This document shows, one piece after another, positions 5,580 to 7,509 of a stretch of DNA of 7,509 nucleotides (positions are counted from its first letter, which is position 1; every line of letters starts with the position of its first letter). The DNA comes from Acidimicrobiaceae bacterium (GTDB lineage Bacteria > Actinomycetota > Acidimicrobiia > Acidimicrobiales > UBA8190), in contig DMNK01000006.1 in NCBI GenBank assembly GCA_003453695.1, positions 337 to 7,845 on the forward strand. The letters are read 5' to 3'. The notes under the pieces were generated by a model, which saw only the letters and a program-made list of their open reading frames with translations, was not told where the DNA came from and did not search any database. The position numbers and the translations under genes were made by a program.

Positions 5580-7135
5580 GACGCTCCCTTCTCGCTGCGC
5601 TCGGTCGACGCCGGTGCGGGGGACTCCGTCCGCTCCTGGCGCAGGCGAGCCTTCAACACTTTGCCATTGGGCTCCCGGGGAAGCTCGTCGACGAACTCGA
5701 TGGTCCGGGGCAGCTTGAAGTCGGCGAGGCGTCCGGCCAGCCGCCGGCGCAGCTCCGACTCGTCCCGGGGCATGCCGGGGCGGAGCTCGACCACGGCGTG
5801 GACGCGCTGGCCCATGCGCTCGTCGGGCAGGCCGAACACGGCCGCGTCCACCACGTCCGGCTCCTCGACGAGCGCCGACTCCACCTCGGCGGGATAGATG
5901 TTGACCCCGCCCGACAGGATGAGGTCGGTGCGGCGGTCGGCCAGGAACAGATATCCGTCCTCGTCCAGCCAACCCATGTCCCCGACCGTGAAGCAGCCGT
6001 CGCGCCAGGCGGCGCCTGTCTTCTCGGGGTCGTTGTGGTACTCGAAACCCCGCCCGGCGAAGGCCGACACGTAGATGACACCCACCTCCCCGGTGGGCAA
6101 CTCGTTCCCGGCGTCGTCGAGGATGCGCACGGTGAGCCCAGGGAACGGCCGCCCCACGCTTCCGGGCTTCTGGAGCCACTCTTCGGGTGAGATGACCGTG
6201 GCCATGCCTTCGCTGGCGCCGTAGTACTCCCACACCGTGCCCGGCGGGAAGACGTCCATGATGCGCCGCTTCACCGCCACGGGGCACGGTGCGGCGGCGT
6301 GCTGGACCTTGCGCACGCTGGAGAGGTCGAAGGACTGCCAGTCGGCTTCGAGGATGCGGATGAACTGTGCCGGCACCATCTGCGACGTGGTGACGCGCTC
6401 ACGCTCGATGAGCCTGAGCGCCTCGGTGGCGTCCCACCGCTCCATGACCACCACCGTCGCCCCCTCGACGAGGTGCATGAGGGCGTAGGCACTGGGGGCG
6501 GTGTGGTACACGGGGCCGCACATGAGATGCACGTCGTCGGCGGTGAATCCCCAGAAGGAGGCGAACGGACTGGGCGGGGCAACGGTGGCGGGCTCGGGCG
6601 GGGGACGCACGATGCCCTTGGGGCGTCCGGTCGTCCCCGAGGTGTAGGTCATGGCGATGACGGGGGACTCCAGGTAATCGTTGCGCGGGGGGGCCTTGGC
6701 AGCGGGATCGTCGGGGTCGACACCCTCTGCGGTGAGCGAGGCCACCCCGGTGCGGCGCGCCGCTTCGCCTGCAGCCGTTGAGCCGTCGTGCACCACCGCA
6801 CCCGCCCCGGAGTCGGTCACGAGATACGCCACCTCGTCGGCGGTGAGCCGGGTGTTCACCGGGACGACGAGGCCCCCGAGGCGGGTCACGCCGTGCCAGG
6901 CGGCGAGGACGTCCACCCCGTTGCCGAGCGCCACCGCCACCCTGCTCCCGGGCTCGGGGACATGGAGGACGAGGGCGTGGGCCCAGGCGTTGGCGAGCCG
7001 GTCGAACTCCCCGAAGGTGACCCGCCGATCCCCGAAGACCAGGGCGACCCGCTCGGGCTGAACCCGGGCGATCGCCGACACCCCTCGGGTGCCCGGCGGC
7101 AGATGACCCTGGTCGTCGGGGGTGCGTCCGCCCAT
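5576..7135 (-). CDS. AMP-forming acyl-CoA synthetase
   Basis: A 519-residue enzyme of the ANL (adenylate-forming) superfamily: carboxylate + ATP + CoA gives acyl-CoA + AMP + PPi. Core motifs in order: ATP-binding YTSGTTGRPKG (164-174), YYGASEG (304-310), TVGDMGWLDEDGYLFLADRR (383-402) with ribose-binding D386 and the hinge region, LSGGVNIYPAEVE (407-419), and PREPNGKVLK (486-495), whose K492 is the catalytic lysine for adenylation. An unusual Pro-rich loop (177-190) follows the P-loop. The acyl pocket is not specific enough for me to name the acid. It is first in a coupled pair with the aldehyde dehydrogenase, so its substrate is probably the acid made by that enzyme. The ATG at 7135 is chosen because the family-like sequence begins there; upstream codons to 7408 overlap the divergent gene. 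A TACACT -10 sits 9 nt before the ATG, suggesting a leaderless or very short leader. Confidence 0.95.
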   Translation of the reverse strand: MGGRTPDDQGHLPPGTRGVSAIARVQPERVALVFGDRRVTFGEFDRLANAWAHALVLHVPEPGSRVAVALGNGVDVLAAWHGVTRLGGLVVPVNTRLTADEVAYLVTDSGAGAVVHDGSTAAGEAARRTGVASLTAEGVDPDDPAAKAPPRNDYLESPVIAMTYTSGTTGRPKGIVRPPPEPATVAPPSPFASFWGFTADDVHLMCGPVYHTAPSAYALMHLVEGATVVVMERWDATEALRLIERERVTTSQMVPAQFIRILEADWQSFDLSSVRKVQHAAAPCPVAVKRRIMDVFPPGTVWEYYGASEGMATVISPEEWLQKPGSVGRPFPGLTVRILDDAGNELPTGEVGVIYVSAFAGRGFEYHNDPEKTGAAWRDGCFTVGDMGWLDEDGYLFLADRRTDLILSGGVNIYPAEVESALVEEPDVVDAAVFGLPDERMGQRVHAVVELRPGMPRDESELRRRLAGRLADFKLPRTIEFVDELPREPNGKVLKARLRQERTESPAPASTERSEKGAS

Positions 7136-7144
7136 GAAGGCCCC

Positions 7145-7150
7145 AGTGTA
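7145..7150 (-). promoter_or_regulatory. -10 element of the acyl-CoA synthetase operon
   Basis: On the minus strand TACACT fits TANNNT and ends 9 nt before the ATG at 7135, so the message would start within a few bases of the start codon. The palindrome at 7160-7177 begins 9 bp upstream and covers the -35 zone, where a bound repressor would block RNA polymerase. Confidence 0.5.
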
Positions 7151-7159
7151 GGACGTGTG

Positions 7160-7177
7160 CCTGACACGAGTGTCAGG
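7160..7177. promoter_or_regulatory. Perfect 18-bp palindromic operator, likely TetR-family
   Basis: CCTGACACGAGTGTCAGG has perfect 8-bp arms (CCTGACAC / GTGTCAGG) around a central GA. Size and spacing fit a site for a dimeric helix-turn-helix repressor such as a TetR-family protein. It lies between the divergent acyl-CoA synthetase operon and the amidohydrolase gene, over the -35 zone of the minus-strand promoter and in the -35/-10 spacer of the plus-strand one. No regulator gene is in the window. The palindrome is seen directly; the regulator family is inferred. Confidence 0.7.
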
Positions 7178-7185
7178 TATAAAAT
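7178..7185 (+). promoter_or_regulatory. -10 element for the amidohydrolase gene
   Basis: TATAAAAT is a striking A/T run in very GC-rich DNA and fits a sigma-70-type -10. It abuts the palindrome, so a repressor on the operator would occlude it. It predicts a start near 7192 and a leader of about 85 nt. No clear -35 is seen. Confidence 0.55.
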
Positions 7186-7266
7186 CAGGTGGCTGACGGG
7201 AAGCGGGGAGCCGCGTGGACGCTTCCGAGGCGGCACCGCCGGTCCCGGCGGGCGAGCCCAGGATGC

Positions 7267-7272
7267 AGGAGG
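7267..7272 (+). promoter_or_regulatory. Shine-Dalgarno site of amidohydrolase gene
   Basis: AGGAGG sits 5 nt before the ATG at 7278, the best ribosome site in the window. It selects this start over the in-frame ATG at 7263 and GTG at 7215 (the latter has GGGAG only 4 nt upstream). Confidence 0.7.
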
Positions 7273-7277
7273 AGCCC

Positions 7278-7509
7278 ATGCAGGCAGAAGAGCTGATCCT
7301 CGTCAGCGTCGACGACCACGTGGTCGAGCCGCCCGACATGTTCGAGGGGCGGGTCCCGGCCAAGTGGAAGGGGCGAGAGCCCCGGGTGGTGCACAAGGAC
7401 GACGGCACCGACGTCTGGTCCTACGAGGGCAACGAGATCCCCAACGTGGGCCTGAACGCCGTGGTGGGGCGGCCCCCCGAGGAGTACGGCATCGAGCCCA
7501 CCTCCTTCG
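7278..7509 (+). CDS. Amidohydrolase-family metal-dependent hydrolase, N-terminal fragment
   Basis: 77 residues are visible before the window ends; the rest lies to the right. The start LILVSVDDHVVEPPDMFEGR (6-25) is characteristic of the amidohydrolase 2 (PF04909-type) TIM-barrel family, in which the Asp-x-His or Asp-His near the first strand (D12, D13, H14) contributes to the metal site. Members include decarboxylases and C-C or ester hydrolases acting on ring-derived acids, and in actinobacteria many copies of this subtype sit in catabolic loci. The downstream metal and catalytic residues are not visible, so the reaction cannot be given. It is divergent from the acyl-CoA synthetase operon and shares the operator at 7160-7177, suggesting joint induction. 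The frame is open from at least 7215, and codon use matches the neighbours. Confidence 0.85.
   Translation, partial: MQAEELILVSVDDHVVEPPDMFEGRVPAKWKGREPRVVHKDDGTDVWSYEGNEIPNVGLNAVVGRPPEEYGIEPTSF

Noticed and set aside
4146..5897. Long plus-strand open frame of 583 codons opposite the aldehyde dehydrogenase
   Set aside because: It is antisense to a complete dehydrogenase with all catalytic motifs. Its translation is Gly/His/Val/Arg-rich low-complexity sequence, typical of the shadow frame in high-GC DNA.
5580..6287. N-terminal extension of the aldehyde dehydrogenase frame
   Set aside because: It is Arg/Gly-rich noise overlapping the acyl-CoA synthetase in another frame. The dehydrogenase family sequence begins at 5579 with its own ribosome site.
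7086..7102. GACACCCCTCGGGTGCC near the synthetase start as a third operator
   Set aside because: The dyad (ACCC-CTC-GGGT) has a different core and spacing from the palindrome at 7160-7177 and lies inside coding sequence.
7136..7408. N-terminal extension of the acyl-CoA synthetase to 7408
   Set aside because: It would cross the promoters and palindrome and overlap the amidohydrolase gene. The extra 91 residues have no family-like sequence.

Overview
The window is very GC-rich, with strong G/C at third codon positions, almost no spacer DNA, DUF2510 and DUF2889 proteins, and promoters sitting directly on start codons (likely leaderless mRNAs). This points to a high-GC actinobacterium. An Acidimicrobiia-like or mycobacterial-type lineage is plausible, but I cannot place it further. 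It looks like chromosomal catabolic DNA; I see no tRNA, rRNA, CRISPR array, insertion sequence or phage gene.

Layout, left to right. (1) Minus strand, running off the left edge: a protein whose middle aligns with the actinobacterial GGDEF (diguanylate cyclase) fold but has lost the GGDEF signature, followed by one membrane helix and a proline-rich tail. (2) A 215-bp spacer with a possible terminator hairpin. (3) Minus strand: a DUF2889 protein, divergent from (4) a plus-strand thiolase-like protein of the SCP-x/lipid-transfer type without the thiolase nucleophile. (5) A small DUF2510 membrane protein on the minus strand, convergent with the thiolase-like gene (6 bp between stops). (6) A minus-strand pair, acyl-CoA synthetase then aldehyde dehydrogenase, overlapping by ATGA; the DUF2510 gene follows 45 bp later and may be cotranscribed. 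(7) A divergent intergenic region with a perfect 18-bp palindrome between two promoter-like elements. (8) Plus strand, running off the right edge: the N-terminus of an amidohydrolase-family metal-dependent hydrolase.

The aldehyde dehydrogenase and acyl-CoA synthetase catalyse consecutive steps (aldehyde to acid, acid to acyl-CoA), and the thiolase-like protein could act on the resulting CoA thioester or a downstream one. With the amidohydrolase this looks like a small catabolic module for an aldehyde or carboxylic acid, perhaps of terpenoid, steroid or aromatic origin; the substrate cannot be read from the sequence. The palindrome at 7160-7177 looks like a TetR-type operator, and an imperfect copy (13 of 18 bases identical) lies between the DUF2889 and thiolase-like genes. 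One regulator, not encoded here, may therefore control both divergent pairs. Nothing here is a clearly new system. The strongest leads are the degenerate GGDEF protein, the thiolase-like protein with altered active-site positions, and the shared operator.
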